From: Betaproteobacteria bacterium HGW-Betaproteobacteria-9 | GTDB taxonomy: Bacteria > Pseudomonadota > Gammaproteobacteria > Burkholderiales > Burkholderiaceae_C | Direction of reading: 5' to 3' | DNA: 64,000 nt | NCBI GenBank assembly: GCA_002842215.1 | Contig: PHCC01000001.1 | Coordinates: forward strand, 257,199 to 321,198 | Shown: positions 1-10,540 of the stretch, one piece after another | Layout of the letters: every line of letters starts with the position of its first letter | How positions within the stretch are numbered: the stretch's first letter is position 1 | Translations under genes and position numbers: made by a program | Notes under the pieces: model-generated | Databases searched by the model: none | The model's input: the letters and a program-made list of their open reading frames with translations, nothing else | What the model was told of the DNA's origin: nothing

Positions 1-1019
1 AGCTCGTCCAGCGTGTAGCCCACGGCCAGCTTGGCCGCGACCTTGGCGATGGGGAAACCCGTGGCCTTGGAGGCCAGGGCCGAAGAACGTGACACGCGCG
101 GGTTCATCTCGATCACCACCATGCGGCCGTCGGCCGGGTTGATGGAGAACTGCACGTTGGAACCGCCGGTGTCCACGCCGATCTCGCGCAGCACGGCCAG
201 CGAGGCGTTGCGCAGGATCTGGTATTCCTTGTCGGTCAGCGTCTGGGCTGGCGCGACGGTGATCGAGTCGCCGGTGTGAACGCCCATCGGATCGAGGTTT
301 TCGATCGAGCAGATGATGATGCAGTTGTCCGCCTTGTCGCGCACCACTTCCATCTCGTACTCTTTCCAGCCGAGCAGCGACTCTTCGATCAGCAGCTCGT
401 TGGTGGGCGAGGCTTCCAGGCCGCGCTTGCAGATGGTCTCGAACTCTTCCGGGTTATAGGCGATGCCGCCGCCGGTGCCGCCGAGCGTGAAGCTCGGGCG
501 GATCACCACCGGGAAGCCCACCGTCTTCTGTACGCCCCAAGCCTCTTCCATGCTGTGGGCGATACCCGAACGCGCAGAACCCAGACCGATCTTGGTCATG
601 GCGTCCTTGAACTTCAGACGGTCTTCGGCCTTGTCGATGGCTTCCGGCGTGGCGCCGATCAGCTCAACGTCGTACTTTTCCAGCACGCCGTGGTGCCAGA
701 GGTCGAGCGCGCAGTTCAACGCCGTCTGGCCGCCCATGGTCGGCAGGATCGCGAAGCCACCGTCCGTGAGCGGACGCTCCTTGGCGATGATCTTCTCCAC
801 CGTCTGCCAGGTGATGGGCTCGATGTACGTGACGTCGGCCGTGGCCGGGTCGGTCATGATCGTGGCGGGGTTGCTGTTGATCAACACGACCTTGTAGCCC
901 TCTTCGCGCAGCGCCTTGCAGGCCTGCACGCCGGAGTAGTCGAACTCACAGGCCTGGCCGATGATGATCGGGCCGGCGCCGATGATGAGGACGGTCTGGA
1001 TGTCTGTTCTTTTGGGCAT
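1..1019 (-). CDS. carB: Carbamoyl-phosphate synthase large subunit, N-terminal part (cut by window edge)
   Basis: CarB makes carbamoyl phosphate from bicarbonate, ATP and ammonia delivered by CarA, feeding pyrimidine and arginine synthesis in the cytoplasm. The reverse strand encodes about 339 residues starting [14 protein letters not shown] and reaching the window edge with no stop. Visible family landmarks are [15 protein letters not shown] near the start, the [10 protein letters not shown] segment and the ATP-grasp part with [12 protein letters not shown], so this is most of the first (carboxyphosphate) ATP-grasp half of a protein of about 1070 residues. It follows carA and a small ORF in the same direction, 30 bases after that ORF, so it is almost certainly in the carA operon. 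Confidence 0.97.
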   Translation of the reverse strand, partial: MPKRTDIQTVLIIGAGPIIIGQACEFDYSGVQACKALREEGYKVVLINSNPATIMTDPATADVTYIEPITWQTVEKIIAKERPLTDGGFAILPTMGGQTALNCALDLWHHGVLEKYDVELIGATPEAIDKAEDRLKFKDAMTKIGLGSARSGIAHSMEEAWGVQKTVGFPVVIRPSFTLGGTGGGIAYNPEEFETICKRGLEASPTNELLIEESLLGWKEYEMEVVRDKADNCIIICSIENLDPMGVHTGDSITVAPAQTLTDKEYQILRNASLAVLREIGVDTGGSNVQFSINPADGRMVVIEMNPRVSRSSALASKATGFPIAKVAAKLAVGYTLDE

Positions 1020-1049
1020 GGTTCGCTTGTGTGTCGTTGCGCGGTCCGG

Positions 1050-1412
1050 TCAGGACTGGCGCTGGGTTTCCAGTTTGTTCAGCAGCGCCTGCACGCGTTC
1101 GGCAGGCACGTTTTTCTGCATCAGTTGCAGCAGGCCATCGCCTTCGATCATCGGACGCAACACCTCGATTTCGGCCGGGTAGAACAGTGCGTCCCAAGCG
1201 GTCATTTCGGTGTTGAAGGTCTCGTCGTCCCAGGTCTTGCCCTTGGCCAGCAGCGTCACCAGCGGCATGGCCTTGTTCTCCACGAAAGCTTTGCGATAAG
1301 GCTTCTGCGCCCAGCGCTGGGCAAACCAGTCCTTGTGCGGCGCCTCCAGCGTCAGCATGCGCTTGGCAATCGCCTTCTCCACCGCAAACACCGGAAAACT
1401 GAAGAGCTTCAT
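1050..1412 (-). CDS. Conserved-looking small protein between carA and carB, function unknown
   Basis: A 120-residue soluble protein starting MKLFSFPVFAVEKAIAKRM. I do not recognise the family. It has no signal peptide, membrane segment or metal-binding cluster; it is mixed and rather helical, with the C-terminal part (LLQLMQKNVPAERVQALLNK) probably amphipathic. The ATG at 1412 is preferred over the longer reading frame because upstream residues look like read-through of carA in another frame. It lies 19 bases after the carA stop and 30 bases before carB, so it must be co-transcribed with both. Position suggests a link to carbamoyl phosphate synthesis, but that is inference only. Confidence 0.8.
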   Translation of the reverse strand: MKLFSFPVFAVEKAIAKRMLTLEAPHKDWFAQRWAQKPYRKAFVENKAMPLVTLLAKGKTWDDETFNTEMTAWDALFYPAEIEVLRPMIEGDGLLQLMQKNVPAERVQALLNKLETQRQS

Positions 1413-1431
1413 GGAATGACCTTGGTAGGAA

Positions 1432-2592
1432 TCAGGCGGGCACGCGGTCTTGCATGAGCGCAATGAACCGGTCGAACAGGTAGCCAATGTCGTGCGGGCC
1501 GGGCGAGGCTTCCGGGTGGCCCTGGAAGCAAAACGCTGGCCGGTCGGTGCGGGCCAGGCCCTGTAGCGTGCCGTCGAACAGGCTCACGTGCGTGGCGCGC
1601 AGGTTGGCCGGCAAATTCTTCTCGTCCACCGCAAAACCGTGGTTCTGGCTGGTGATGCTCACGCGGCCGTTGTCCAGGTCTTTCACCGGGTGGTTGGCGC
1701 CGTGGTGGCCGAACTTCATCTTGAACGTCTTGGCGCCACTGGCCAGCGCCATGATCTGGTGGCCCAGGCAGATGCCGAAAGTGGGCACGCCGCTCTCAAT
1801 GATCTCGCGCGTGGCGGCGATCGCATAGTCGCAGGGCTCCGGGTCGCCGGGGCCATTGGACAGAAAAACGCCACTGGGCTTGAGCTTGAACACGTCGACC
1901 GCGGGCGTCTGCGCCGGCACCACGGTGATCTTGCAGCCGCGCTGGGCCAACATGCGCAGGATGTTGTGCTTGACGCCGAAGTCGTAGGCCACGACGTGGA
2001 ACTTCGGCGCGATCTGCTCGCCGTAGCCAAAGCCAAGTTGCCACTCGGTTTGCGTCCAGGCGCAGGGCGCGTCGGCCGACACGACCCTGGCCAGATCCTG
2101 GCCCGCCATGTTGGGCGCGGCCTTGGCGGCAGCGATGGCCTGGGCGCGGTGCGCCTCGGTCAGGGCTTCACCAGCGGCCAGCGCCACGATGCAACCGTTC
2201 TGCGCGCCGTGGGTGCGCAGGCGGCGCGTGAGCGCGCGCGTGTCCAGGTCTGCGATGGCGACGGTGCCTTCGCGCTGCAGGTATTCGGACAGGGTTTCTG
2301 TGCTGCGGAAGTTGGACGCGAGCAGGGGCAGGTCTTTGATGATCAGGCCAGCGGCGTGGATGCGCGAGGCCTCCACGTCTTCACGGTTCACACCGGTGTT
2401 GCCGATGTGTGGGTAGGTCAGCGTGACGATTTGCTGGCAATAGCTCGGATCGGTCAGGATTTCCTGGTAACCGGTGAGCGAGGTGTTGAACACCACTTCG
2501 CCCGAAGTCTGGCCGGTAGCACCGATGGAAATGCCTGTAAAGACCGTGCCGTCGGCGAGCGCGAGAAGGGCTTTCGGATGGACGGGAAGCAC
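1432..2592 (-). CDS. carA: Carbamoyl-phosphate synthase small subunit (glutaminase)
   Basis: CarA hydrolyses glutamine and channels ammonia to CarB. The N-terminal CPSase domain ([13 protein letters not shown], then [14 protein letters not shown]) is followed by a class I glutamine amidotransferase domain with nucleophile Cys in GICLGHQ (about residue 275) and the His/Glu pair in GHPEASPGP near the end. Start choice: a GTG at 2592 has a GGAG about 7 bases upstream and gives 386 residues, close to the usual 380-390. An ATG at 2634 and a TTG at 2643 are also in frame but have no visible ribosome binding site. First gene of the carA-orf-carB operon, preceded by a long leader. Confidence 0.97.
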   Translation of the reverse strand: MLPVHPKALLALADGTVFTGISIGATGQTSGEVVFNTSLTGYQEILTDPSYCQQIVTLTYPHIGNTGVNREDVEASRIHAAGLIIKDLPLLASNFRSTETLSEYLQREGTVAIADLDTRALTRRLRTHGAQNGCIVALAAGEALTEAHRAQAIAAAKAAPNMAGQDLARVVSADAPCAWTQTEWQLGFGYGEQIAPKFHVVAYDFGVKHNILRMLAQRGCKITVVPAQTPAVDVFKLKPSGVFLSNGPGDPEPCDYAIAATREIIESGVPTFGICLGHQIMALASGAKTFKMKFGHHGANHPVKDLDNGRVSITSQNHGFAVDEKNLPANLRATHVSLFDGTLQGLARTDRPAFCFQGHPEASPGPHDIGYLFDRFIALMQDRVPA

Positions 2593-2771
2593 GGTTTTCT
2601 CCAGAGATTTTTTGGACGCAACCGCGCCCGCCATGGGAATCAACCGGGGAAGATTCGCGCCCGCTCCCGGAGCTCAGCGAACGGGTCGCAGCCGGGGGAA
2701 AGGACGGGGAACCTGGGCAGGAAGCCGGGGCGGACGCAGCGGGTTGCGTCGATTGCGGGTAAACCCCGGAA

Positions 2772-2777
2772 TTATAG
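2772..2777 (-). promoter_or_regulatory. Likely -10 box of the carA operon promoter
   Basis: The reverse strand reads TATAAT here, an exact sigma-70 -10 box in the 265-base gene-free gap (2593-2857) between carA and the upstream methyltransferase gene. No good -35 box is seen at 16-18 bases. The implied start near 2765 leaves a leader of roughly 170 bases before the carA GTG, room for pyrimidine or arginine control, though no attenuator is evident. Confidence 0.45.
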
Positions 2778-2857
2778 CCGCTCACCCCCTGCGATCGGCC
2801 TCACCACGCCCCGAAAACGGGCATGTTTCAGGGCTCGTGCAGTCGGGTAAACCGGTT

Positions 2858-3625
2858 TCAGCGCCCGGCCGCGCTGGCGTGCAGGCAGATCGCCGCCGCC
2901 GCCGCCACGTTGAGCGACTCTTCGCCGCCCGGCTGGGCGATGCGCACCTTTTGCGTTGCGAGCGCTTCCAGGGCCGGGCTCACGCCCTGCCCTTCGTGCC
3001 CGAGCACCCAGGCACAGGGCCAGGACAACCGGGCCTGGTGCAGGAAATCGCCCTGGTGCGAGCTGGTCACCAGCAGCGGCACCGACAGACCGGCCAGATC
3101 ATCCACCGACAGCCCTTCCACCAGGTGCAGGCCAAAGTGCGCGCCCATGCCGGCGCGCAACACCTTGGGCGACCACAGCGCCGCTGTGCCCTTGAGCGCC
3201 AGCACCTGGGCAAAGCCCATGGCGGCCGCACTGCGCAGGATGGAACCCACGTTGCCCGCGTCCTGCAACCGGTCCAGCACCACCGCCGGCGCACCGCTCT
3301 GCAGCGCAGTCGCTTTGGGCAGTTCCCAGACAAAACCCACACCCGCCGGCGACTCGAGACCGCTGATGCCGGCCATCAGCGCATCGGGAACGGTGACGAT
3401 GTGGTCGGCCGCATCGCGCAGATCGTGCGGCGCCTGGCGCCAGAACGTCTCGGAAAAAACGGCGGTGACCGGCCGGTGTCCCCGGGCCAGCAGCGCGCGG
3501 CAGAGATGATCGCCTTCCAGCCAGACCTGGCCCTGCTTGCGGTAGGCGGCGTTGTCTTGTGCGAGTACACGCAGGCGCTTGAGCAGCGGGTTGTCGCGCG
3601 AGGTGATGGTGGTGGGGGCGTTCAT
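2858..3625 (-). CDS. TrmH/SpoU-family RNA methyltransferase
   Basis: A 255-residue AdoMet-dependent RNA 2'-O-ribose methyltransferase of the SPOUT class. The three family motifs are present: motif 1 [15 protein letters not shown] (residues 119-133), motif 2 GHEGQG (209-214) and motif 3 ESLNVAAA (236-243), which form the trefoil-knot cofactor site. An N-terminal substrate-binding domain (residues 1-95) precedes it. The ATG overlaps the rnhB stop as ATGA, so the two are translationally coupled. Target RNA (rRNA or tRNA) cannot be told from sequence; RlmB- and TsnR-like assignments are both possible. Confidence 0.92.
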   Translation of the reverse strand: MNAPTTITSRDNPLLKRLRVLAQDNAAYRKQGQVWLEGDHLCRALLARGHRPVTAVFSETFWRQAPHDLRDAADHIVTVPDALMAGISGLESPAGVGFVWELPKATALQSGAPAVVLDRLQDAGNVGSILRSAAAMGFAQVLALKGTAALWSPKVLRAGMGAHFGLHLVEGLSVDDLAGLSVPLLVTSSHQGDFLHQARLSWPCAWVLGHEGQGVSPALEALATQKVRIAQPGGEESLNVAAAAAICLHASAAGR

Positions 3626-4257
3626 GGTTTGGCTTGGGTGGTGGCCAGCACGCGCGCGACCGGTGCAAAGGAGCGGCGGTGTTCGGGCAAGGCGCCGTGG
3701 GTTTGCAGCGCCTGCAGGTGGACCACGGTGCCATAACCTTTGTGGCGATCGAACCCGTATTCCGGATACTGCAGGTGCAGCTCCTCCAGCAGGCGGTCGC
3801 GCGTGACTTTGGCGAGGATCGAGGCCGCCGAAATGGCGGGTACCAGCGCATCGCCAGACACAATCGCTTCTGCCAACACATCCAGCGCCGGCAGGCGGTT
3901 GCCGTCCACCAGCACCTTGTTGGGTTTGAGGCGCAACCCCTGCACCGCGCGCTGCATTGCGAGCATTGTGGCCTGCAGGATGTTGAGGCGGTCGATCTCT
4001 TCCACCGAGGCCATCGCGATGCTGCAACACAGCGCCTTGGCGCAAATTTCGTCGTAGAGCTTTTCGCGCCGCTTGGCGGTGAGCTGTTTGGAGTCGGCCA
4101 GGCCCCTGATGGGTTTGCGTTCGTCCAGGATCACGGCCGCAGCCACCACCGGTCCGGCCAGCGGACCGCGCCCGGCCTCATCCACGCCGGCCACCAGACC
4201 GGGCACGTCCCAGACCAGGGAGGCCTGTTCAGCTTTGAAGAACTTTTTCGATCGCAT
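3622..4257 (-). CDS. rnhB: Ribonuclease HII
   Basis: RNase HII cuts RNA of RNA-DNA hybrids and single ribonucleotides in DNA. This 211-residue protein has the signature [13 protein letters not shown] with Asp26 and Glu27, then VDG with Asp118 and a fourth acidic residue, Asp136, before [13 protein letters not shown]. Together these are the expected DEDD metal-binding set. The chosen ATG at 4257 lies 29 bases inside the 3' end of lpxB; the longer frame upstream is only lpxB read out of frame. The gene order lpxB-rnhB is classical in proteobacteria. Confidence 0.97.
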   Translation of the reverse strand: MRSKKFFKAEQASLVWDVPGLVAGVDEAGRGPLAGPVVAAAVILDERKPIRGLADSKQLTAKRREKLYDEICAKALCCSIAMASVEEIDRLNILQATMLAMQRAVQGLRLKPNKVLVDGNRLPALDVLAEAIVSGDALVPAISAASILAKVTRDRLLEELHLQYPEYGFDRHKGYGTVVHLQALQTHGALPEHRRSFAPVARVLATTQAKP

Positions 4258-5374
4258 CGGTGGCGAGTTGGGCGGTGTCGCGGTGCAAGGTTTGATGCAA
4301 TTCAGCGAACCGCGCCTGCAAGGCGGTGACTTTGTCGGGAGCGTCCAGCCAGTCCAGCGTGGCGCGGGCCAGTGCCTCGGGTGTTGCCGCGTCCTGCAGC
4401 AGCTCGGGAACGACAAATTCGCCGCACAGGATGTTCGGCAGACCCACCCAGGGCTGCAATTGTTTGCGGCGCATGATGTGCCAGGACAGGCGGTTCATGT
4501 TGTAGGCGATCACCATCGGCCGCTTGAACAGCGCGGCTTCCAGGGTGGCGGTACCGCTGGCGATCAGTGTGACATCGCAGGCGGCCAGCACGGCGTGCGA
4601 CTGACCGTCAACGAGGATCAGTGCTTCACCCAGACCGCTGGCCGCCGCCAAGTGGGCGATGCGTTCGCGCAGCGCCGGCACCGCCGGCACGATAAAACGA
4701 AGCCCTGGCCGGGCCTTGAGCATCGCGACCGCGGCCGCAAAAAACCGCTCGGCGAGGTACTGCACTTCTGATGCCCGGCTGCCTGGGAGAATCGCCACCA
4801 CGCAGTCCTCGTCGTGCAAGCCCAGCTGGCGCCGGGCGGCGGCGCGATCGGGCACCATGGGGATCACGTGCGCGATCGGATGGCCCACATAAGTGGAAGC
4901 GATGCCGTGTTCGGCCAGCAGGGCCGGCTCAAACGGAAAAATGCACAGCACATGGTCGGCCCCGCGCCGCACCTTTTCGATCTTCTCAGGCCGCCAGGCC
5001 CAGAAAGAAGGGCAGACGAAATGCACGGTGCGCACGCCTGCGGCCTTGAGGTCGGCTTCCAGTCCGAAATTGAAATCGGGCGCGTCCACGCCGATGAACA
5101 GCGCTGGCGGCTGTGCCAGCAGGCGCTCGCGCAAGCGTTTACGGATACGCAGAATACCCAGCAGCTTGGGCAGCACCTCCAGGTAGCCCCGAACGGCCAG
5201 TTGGTCGCTCGGCCACCAGGCGTCAAACCCTTGCTCGACCATGCGCGGGCCGCCAATGCCTGCGGCCACCAGATCGGGCCAGCGCTGGCGCATGCTCTTG
5301 AGCAGCAGGCCGGCGAGCAGATCGCCGGACGTCTCGCCAGCCACCATCGCAAACCGGCGTTGCCCTGCTTCCAT
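4229..5374 (-). CDS. lpxB: Lipid-A-disaccharide synthase
   Basis: LpxB condenses UDP-2,3-diacylglucosamine with lipid X to give the lipid A disaccharide at the inner membrane. The 381-residue protein starts [18 protein letters not shown] and keeps the GT19 family pattern: [10 protein letters not shown] near the N-terminus, [10 protein letters not shown], and the later LPGSRASEV and [11 protein letters not shown] segments. An in-frame TTG at 5389 is an alternative start; neither has a strong ribosome site. It follows lpxA by 19 bases and overlaps rnhB by 29 bases in the lipid A operon. Confidence 0.97.
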   Translation of the reverse strand: MEAGQRRFAMVAGETSGDLLAGLLLKSMRQRWPDLVAAGIGGPRMVEQGFDAWWPSDQLAVRGYLEVLPKLLGILRIRKRLRERLLAQPPALFIGVDAPDFNFGLEADLKAAGVRTVHFVCPSFWAWRPEKIEKVRRGADHVLCIFPFEPALLAEHGIASTYVGHPIAHVIPMVPDRAAARRQLGLHDEDCVVAILPGSRASEVQYLAERFFAAAVAMLKARPGLRFIVPAVPALRERIAHLAAASGLGEALILVDGQSHAVLAACDVTLIASGTATLEAALFKRPMVIAYNMNRLSWHIMRRKQLQPWVGLPNILCGEFVVPELLQDAATPEALARATLDWLDAPDKVTALQARFAELHQTLHRDTAQLATDAIEKVLQS

Positions 5375-5393
5375 GGATGGGGCCGGCAAACCG

Positions 5394-6182
5394 TCAGCGG
5401 GCGATGCCGCGGGTCGCAGAGGCGAGAAAGCGGTTCATCATGTCCACATCGGGGGCGGCCTCGGGCATGTGGCTCGCCAACGCCTCGATGCCACTGCGTG
5501 ACTGCTCCAGGGTGAGGCCCTGGCGGTACAGCAGCTTGTGCATCTGTTTGACGGCGGCAACCCGCTCGGGCGTGAAGCCGCGGCGACGCAGACCCACGAC
5601 GTTGAAGCCGCGCACCGCCAGCGGATTGCCATCCACCAGCATGAAAGGCGGCACGTCCTGCGACACCGCGCTGGCGAAACCGATCATGGCGTGTGCGCCC
5701 ACCGACACGAACTGGTGAATGCCCGTGAGGCCGCCCACCGTGACCCAGTCGGCCAGGTGCACGTGCCCGGCCAGCGTGGTGTTGTTCGCCAGGGTCGTGT
5801 GGTTGTCGACGTGGCAATCGTGGGCGATGTGGGTGTAGGCCATGATCCAGTTGTCATTCCCGACACTGGTCACGCCACCCGCACCAGGCACCCCCAGGTT
5901 GAAGGTACAGAACTCGCGGATGGTGTTGCGGTCGCCGATGGTCAGCTCGGTGGGTTCACCCGCGTACTTTTTGTCCTGCGGGACCGCGCCCAGCGAGTTG
6001 AACTGGAAAATGCGGTTGTCCCGGCCGATGGTGGTGCGCCCTTCGATGACGCAATGTGCGCCCACCGTGGTGCCCGCACCGATCTTCACATGCGGGCCGA
6101 TGACGGCGTAAGGACCGATGCTGACCGTGCCATCGATCTCGGCGGCCGGGTCCACCAGCGCCGTGGCATGAATCTGTGTCAC
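5394..6182 (-). CDS. lpxA: Acyl-ACP--UDP-N-acetylglucosamine O-acyltransferase
   Basis: LpxA adds the first 3-hydroxyacyl chain to UDP-GlcNAc, the first lipid A step. The 262 residues form a left-handed beta helix of hexapeptide repeats (for example [21 protein letters not shown]), followed by a helical C-terminal domain. [11 protein letters not shown] carries the catalytic histidine region. The start is a GTG at 6182 with GGAG eight bases upstream. It sits 19 bases after fabZ in the operon lpxD-fabZ-lpxA-lpxB. Confidence 0.98.
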   Translation of the reverse strand: MTQIHATALVDPAAEIDGTVSIGPYAVIGPHVKIGAGTTVGAHCVIEGRTTIGRDNRIFQFNSLGAVPQDKKYAGEPTELTIGDRNTIREFCTFNLGVPGAGGVTSVGNDNWIMAYTHIAHDCHVDNHTTLANNTTLAGHVHLADWVTVGGLTGIHQFVSVGAHAMIGFASAVSQDVPPFMLVDGNPLAVRGFNVVGLRRRGFTPERVAAVKQMHKLLYRQGLTLEQSRSGIEALASHMPEAAPDVDMMNRFLASATRGIAR

Positions 6183-6201
6183 GAACTGATCTCCGCTGCG
6201 C

Positions 6202-6642
6202 TCAGGCGACGGTGCGCATGGTGCACATCAGTTCGGCTTCGCAGACCATGTTGCCGTCCACGGTGCACACACCCTTGAACTTGAAGATGCCGGCCTTCAT
6301 GCGCTCCAGCGTCACGTCCATGATCAGCTGGTCGCCCGGTTCAACCGGGCGCTTGAAGCGCGCAGCGTCAATGCCGGCGAAGTAATAGACCGACTTTTCA
6401 TCGGGGACCGAGCCCACCACTTCGAAGGCCAGCAAGGCGGCCGCCTGTGCCATGGCTTCGAGCATGAGCACACCGGGCATCACGGGCCGGTGCGGAAAGT
6501 GCCCTTCAAAAAAGGGCTCGTTCATGGTCACGTTCTTCAGCGCCTTGATGCGCTTGCCCGGTTCGAGTTCGAGCACACGGTCCACCAGCAGGAACGGATA
6601 ACGGTGTGGCAACTTCTTGAGAATCTGGTGGATGTCCATCAT
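6202..6642 (-). CDS. fabZ: 3-hydroxyacyl-ACP dehydratase FabZ
   Basis: FabZ dehydrates 3-hydroxyacyl-ACP in fatty acid elongation and competes with LpxA/LpxD for the same substrate, which fits its place between lpxD and lpxA. The 146-residue hot-dog-fold protein has [20 protein letters not shown] with catalytic His48 and Glu62. The first of two consecutive ATGs overlaps the lpxD stop (ATGA), showing translational coupling; the second would shorten it by one residue. Confidence 0.98.
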   Translation of the reverse strand: MMDIHQILKKLPHRYPFLLVDRVLELEPGKRIKALKNVTMNEPFFEGHFPHRPVMPGVLMLEAMAQAAALLAFEVVGSVPDEKSVYYFAGIDAARFKRPVEPGDQLIMDVTLERMKAGIFKFKGVCTVDGNMVCEAELMCTMRTVA

Positions 6643-7697
6643 GGCTTGGGCGTCACTTGGGTAGCTTGTTCGATGGCCTGCTCCACGGCCTTGAGCCGTT
6701 CGCGCAGGCGGTTGAGTTGTTTGAGGGAAGCGGCATTCTTTTCCCAGCTCGCATTGTCGTCGATGGGAAACATGCCGGTGTAGTGACCTGGGCGTGTGAT
6801 CGAACGCGTCACCACCGATGCGGCCGAGATGTTCACGCCATCGGCCAGGGTCAGATGCCCCAGTACCACCGCACCACCACCCACGGTGCAGTGGGCACCG
6901 ATGGTGGCGCTGCCCGCCACCCCCACGCAACCGGCCATGGCCGAGTGCGCCCCGATGTGCACGTTGTGGCCGATCTGGATCAGGTTGTCGAGCTTGACGC
7001 CGTCTTCGATCACGGTGTCATCCAGCGCACCACGGTCGATGCAGGTGTTGGCGCCGATCTCGACATCGTTTCCGATGCGCACCGCGCCCAGCTGCTCGAT
7101 CTTGACCCACTGGCCTTTGTGAGGCGCAAAACCGAATCCATCGGCACCGATCACCACACCCGGGTGCAGCACGCAGCGTTCACCCACGCTGCAACGTTCG
7201 CCCAAGGTGACACGCGGGTGCAGCAATGACTGCGCTCCGACCACGGCACCCGCGCCGATCACCGTATGTGAACCCAGACGCGCACCGGCACCGATGCGTG
7301 CACCGGGTCCGACTGTCACGAAGGCGGCAATGTCAACGCCCTCACCGATATCGGCGTCCGGGTGAACGCTGGACAGCGGATCGATCCGGGGTTCGGGTCG
7401 GGGCTCGTGCTGCGCGCGCCACCATTGGGTCAGACGGGCAAAGTAGAGGTAGGGATCGTCCGTCACGATGCAGGCACCACGAAGAGCGGCCACGGCCTGC
7501 AAGGCCGGTGGAACGATCAGCGCCGATGCGCGGGTGGTCTCGATCTGGCTGGCGTAGCGGGCCTGCGCCACGAACGCGAGGTCGTGCGTGACCGCCGTGG
7601 ACAAAGGTGCGAGCCGCTGGATGAGCGCATGGGCGTCGCCCTGCAACTGACCACCCAGGGCCTCAACAATAGACCCCAGGGATCTCGACACCGTCAA
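6639..7697 (-). CDS. lpxD: UDP-3-O-(3-hydroxyacyl)glucosamine N-acyltransferase
   Basis: LpxD adds the second acyl chain (N-linked) in lipid A synthesis. The 352-residue protein has an N-terminal uridine-binding domain (1-100), a long hexapeptide-repeat beta helix (about 110-310), and QIGHNVHIG with the likely catalytic His244, plus a C-terminal helix. No ATG is available at the N-terminus: a TTG at 7697 with a G-rich stretch just upstream is chosen, and a GTG two codons later is equally possible. It begins 12 bases after skp. Confidence 0.97.
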   Translation of the reverse strand: MTVSRSLGSIVEALGGQLQGDAHALIQRLAPLSTAVTHDLAFVAQARYASQIETTRASALIVPPALQAVAALRGACIVTDDPYLYFARLTQWWRAQHEPRPEPRIDPLSSVHPDADIGEGVDIAAFVTVGPGARIGAGARLGSHTVIGAGAVVGAQSLLHPRVTLGERCSVGERCVLHPGVVIGADGFGFAPHKGQWVKIEQLGAVRIGNDVEIGANTCIDRGALDDTVIEDGVKLDNLIQIGHNVHIGAHSAMAGCVGVAGSATIGAHCTVGGGAVVLGHLTLADGVNISAASVVTRSITRPGHYTGMFPIDDNASWEKNAASLKQLNRLRERLKAVEQAIEQATQVTPKP

Positions 7698-7709
7698 ACC
7701 CCCAGCGCC

Positions 7710-8228
7710 TTATTTGGCGCTGTTCAAAGCATCAATCACCTTGGCAGTGATGTCAAGCTTCGGGTTGATATAGGCCGCGTCCTGAATGATCAGGTCGTAT
7801 TTCTCAGCCTCGGCGACCTTCTTGAGCGCGCGATTGGCCCGATCAACCACTTGTTGAAGGGCTTCACTCTTCCGGAGGGCCAGATCTTCCTGGAACTCCC
7901 GCTGCTTACGCTGGAATTCGCGATCCTGCTCCACCAGCTGACGCTGGCGGGTGATCCGCTGCGCCTCGGGCAGCGTCGGGGCTTCGCGTTCAAACTTTTC
8001 AGAAGAACTTTTCAGCTGAACACCGAGAGCCTGGATCTCTTTCTCACGCGGTGAGAAATCCTGCTCCAGTTTTGCCGTCAGAGACTTGGCCAACGCCGAG
8101 TCCCTGACAATCGAGTCCAGGTTGACAGCACCGATCCGAACTTCCTGAGCCGACACAGACGTCCCTGCGGCTGCCATCAGAAAAACCGACAGCAACCCGT
8201 GCAAAAAAAGCCGAGGAAACTTGTTCAT
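7710..8228 (-). CDS. skp: Periplasmic OMP chaperone Skp/OmpH family
   Basis: Skp holds unfolded outer-membrane proteins in the periplasm on the way to BamA. The 172 residues begin with a signal peptide (MNKFPRLFLHGLLSV, cleavage probably after SVSAQ region), then IGAVNLDSIVRDS and a long charged coiled coil with ERE, QREFQ and similar repeats, as in the jellyfish-arm trimer. The ATG shares a base with the bamA stop (TGATG), so expression is coupled to bamA. The length fits the family. Confidence 0.95.
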   Translation of the reverse strand: MNKFPRLFLHGLLSVFLMAAAGTSVSAQEVRIGAVNLDSIVRDSALAKSLTAKLEQDFSPREKEIQALGVQLKSSSEKFEREAPTLPEAQRITRQRQLVEQDREFQRKQREFQEDLALRKSEALQQVVDRANRALKKVAEAEKYDLIIQDAAYINPKLDITAKVIDALNSAK

Positions 8229-10528
8229 CAAAAGGACGTTCCGATCTGAAACTGGAATTTCTGGATTCTATCCCCGTCGAACTTGCGCACAGGGTTGGCA
8301 TAGGCAAAACGCAGAGGGCCGATGGGTGAGATCCAGCTCAGGCCCACGCCGACGGAAGCCCGCATTTCGCCGAAGTCCACTTTCTGCGATTCGCCAAACA
8401 CGTTGCCCACGTCGACAAAGCCGAACCAGCGCAAGGTGCGGTCGTTGCCCGCGCCCGGGAAGGGTGCGATGAACTCCAGATTGGCCACAAAATTGCGCGC
8501 ACCACCGATGTTGACGGTTTCACCCGTGGTGGAACCGATGACCGCCGACGTGGGGCCCAGGGTGCCCTGCTCAAAGCCACGGACCGAACCAAGCCCGCCG
8601 CCGTAGAAGTTGCGCAACACCGGAAAAGGCTTTCCGCCCATGCCTTTGCCGACACCCAGCTCGGTGTTGAAGGCCAGCGTGTACTGACGGGTCAAGGGAA
8701 CGTATTGCTGGAACTGGTAGCTCAGCTTGACATAGCGCTTGTCGCTGCCCAGACCGAATTCGGTGTTGAAACGCTGCAAACGGCCATCGGACGGCACAAG
8801 CGCACTGTCGCGCTCGTCACGAGCCCAGCCAATGGTGGCCGGCAGGTAGGTTCCGCCCTGGCCACGGTAGGCTTCGGGCAATTGATCGCCCTCATCGACC
8901 TTCACGCGCTCGGCACCCACACCGAAGTAGACCGTGTCGCGCTCGGTGAATGGCACCCCGAAGCGCACACCGACGCCCGGGGTGGAGATCTCGTAATCAC
9001 CACCTTGGGCATCGTAGGGACGCGTGGTCTTGTAGTACAGGTCGAAGGTGCGGGAAATGCCGTCCGCCGTGAAATACGGATTGGTGGTGCTCAGCACGAA
9101 CTGACGGTTGAACTCACTGGTGTTGAGGTCCAGCCCCAGGTAGTTGCCGCTGCCAAACACGTTCTCCTGCTTGATGCTGGCCAGGAATGACAGCTTGTCA
9201 GCCTGGGAATAACCAGCGCCGATGGACAGGTTGCCGGTGGGCTTCTCTGCGACGCTCACCGTCAGGTCCACCTGGTCATTGGTGCCGGGCACGGGCTCGG
9301 TATCGATCCCGACCTCGGTGAAAAAGCCCAGGCGATCCACCCGATCGCGCGACAGGCGGATGCGGTCGCTGTCGTACCAGGCCGATTCGAGCTGACGGAA
9401 CTCGCGGCGGATGACTTCGTCGCGCGTGCGGTTGTTGCCTTCCACATTGATGCGACGCACATAGACGCGGCGCGACGGCTGGGCGCGCAACACGAACGCC
9501 ACCCGGTTGTTGACGCGGTCGATCTCGGGCGCGGCTTCGACTTGTGCGAAAGCGTAGCCAAACCCACCAAAGTAGTCGGTGAACGCCTTGACCGTGCGGC
9601 TCACGTCTTCGGCGTTGTAGGCTTCGCCCACTTTCAGGCTGACGAGCGACTTGAACTCTTCTTCCTTGCCCAGGTACTCGCCCTGCAAGGCCACCGACGA
9701 CACCACAAAGCGATTGCCTTCGGTGATGTTGATGGTGACCGACATGTCTTGCTTGTCGGGCGAGATGGCCACCTGGGTCGAGTCGACCCGGAACTCCAGG
9801 TAGCCACGTGTCAGGTAGTGCGAACGCAGGTTCTCGAGGTCGGCATTGAGCTTGGCGCGCGAATAGCGGTCGGACTTGGTGTACCAGCTCAGCCAGCCAC
9901 CGGTATCCAGATCAAACAGGTTGCGGAGGGTAGCCTCGCTGAAAGCCTGGTTGCCGACGATGCGGATGTCCTTGATCTTGGCCACATCGCCCTCGATCAC
10001 ACTGAAGTTCAGGTTGACGCGGTTGCGCTCGCCCGGCGTGACCGTGGTGGCGACCTGAGCGGCGTACATGCTTCGGTTGATGTACTGGCGCTTGAGTTCC
10101 TGCTCGGCACGATCGGCCAACGCCTTGTCAAAAGGCCGTCCTTCGGCCAAACCGACGTCGCGCAAGGACTTCTTGAGCACCTCGGCATCAAACTCCTTGA
10201 TGCCGGAAAAGCTCACGTCGGCCACCGTGGGCCGTTCTTCGACGATCACCACCAGCACATCGCCGTTGACCTGCAGGCGAACGTCGCTGAAAAGGCCCAG
10301 ACCAAACAGCGAGCGGATCGCCGTGGAGCCCTTTTCATCGCTGTACTGCTCGCCGATCCGGAACGGCAACGAGGCGAACACGGTGCCGGGCTCCACACGC
10401 TGCAGGCCCTCGACGCGGATGTCGCGCAGAGTGAACGGGTCCACCGCCCATGCAGGCAAGGCCGTCAGCAAGAGGGAAGCTGCCGCCGTGAACGACAAGC
10501 CACGCAGTCTGTTTGTGATTATTTTCAT
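8228..10528 (-). CDS. bamA: Outer membrane protein assembly factor BamA
   Basis: BamA is the central channel of the machine that inserts beta-barrel proteins into the outer membrane. The 766-residue protein has a signal peptide ending near PAWA (residue 28), five POTRA domains (about 30-425, the first beginning FTLRDIRVEGLQRV) and a 16-strand barrel. The C-terminus KFQFQIGTSF ends in Phe, the usual beta-signal. It lies between rseP (12 bases) and skp (overlap), the standard arrangement, and is normally part of the sigma-E envelope stress regulon; no sigma-E promoter is seen immediately upstream. Confidence 0.98.
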   Translation of the reverse strand: MKIITNRLRGLSFTAAASLLLTALPAWAVDPFTLRDIRVEGLQRVEPGTVFASLPFRIGEQYSDEKGSTAIRSLFGLGLFSDVRLQVNGDVLVVIVEERPTVADVSFSGIKEFDAEVLKKSLRDVGLAEGRPFDKALADRAEQELKRQYINRSMYAAQVATTVTPGERNRVNLNFSVIEGDVAKIKDIRIVGNQAFSEATLRNLFDLDTGGWLSWYTKSDRYSRAKLNADLENLRSHYLTRGYLEFRVDSTQVAISPDKQDMSVTINITEGNRFVVSSVALQGEYLGKEEEFKSLVSLKVGEAYNAEDVSRTVKAFTDYFGGFGYAFAQVEAAPEIDRVNNRVAFVLRAQPSRRVYVRRINVEGNNRTRDEVIRREFRQLESAWYDSDRIRLSRDRVDRLGFFTEVGIDTEPVPGTNDQVDLTVSVAEKPTGNLSIGAGYSQADKLSFLASIKQENVFGSGNYLGLDLNTSEFNRQFVLSTTNPYFTADGISRTFDLYYKTTRPYDAQGGDYEISTPGVGVRFGVPFTERDTVYFGVGAERVKVDEGDQLPEAYRGQGGTYLPATIGWARDERDSALVPSDGRLQRFNTEFGLGSDKRYVKLSYQFQQYVPLTRQYTLAFNTELGVGKGMGGKPFPVLRNFYGGGLGSVRGFEQGTLGPTSAVIGSTTGETVNIGGARNFVANLEFIAPFPGAGNDRTLRWFGFVDVGNVFGESQKVDFGEMRASVGVGLSWISPIGPLRFAYANPVRKFDGDRIQKFQFQIGTSF

Positions 10529-10540
10529 GAGGATAAACGT

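Noticed and set aside
276..1457. 393-codon plus-strand frame over carB
   Set aside because: Antisense shadow of carB and of the small carA-carB ORF.
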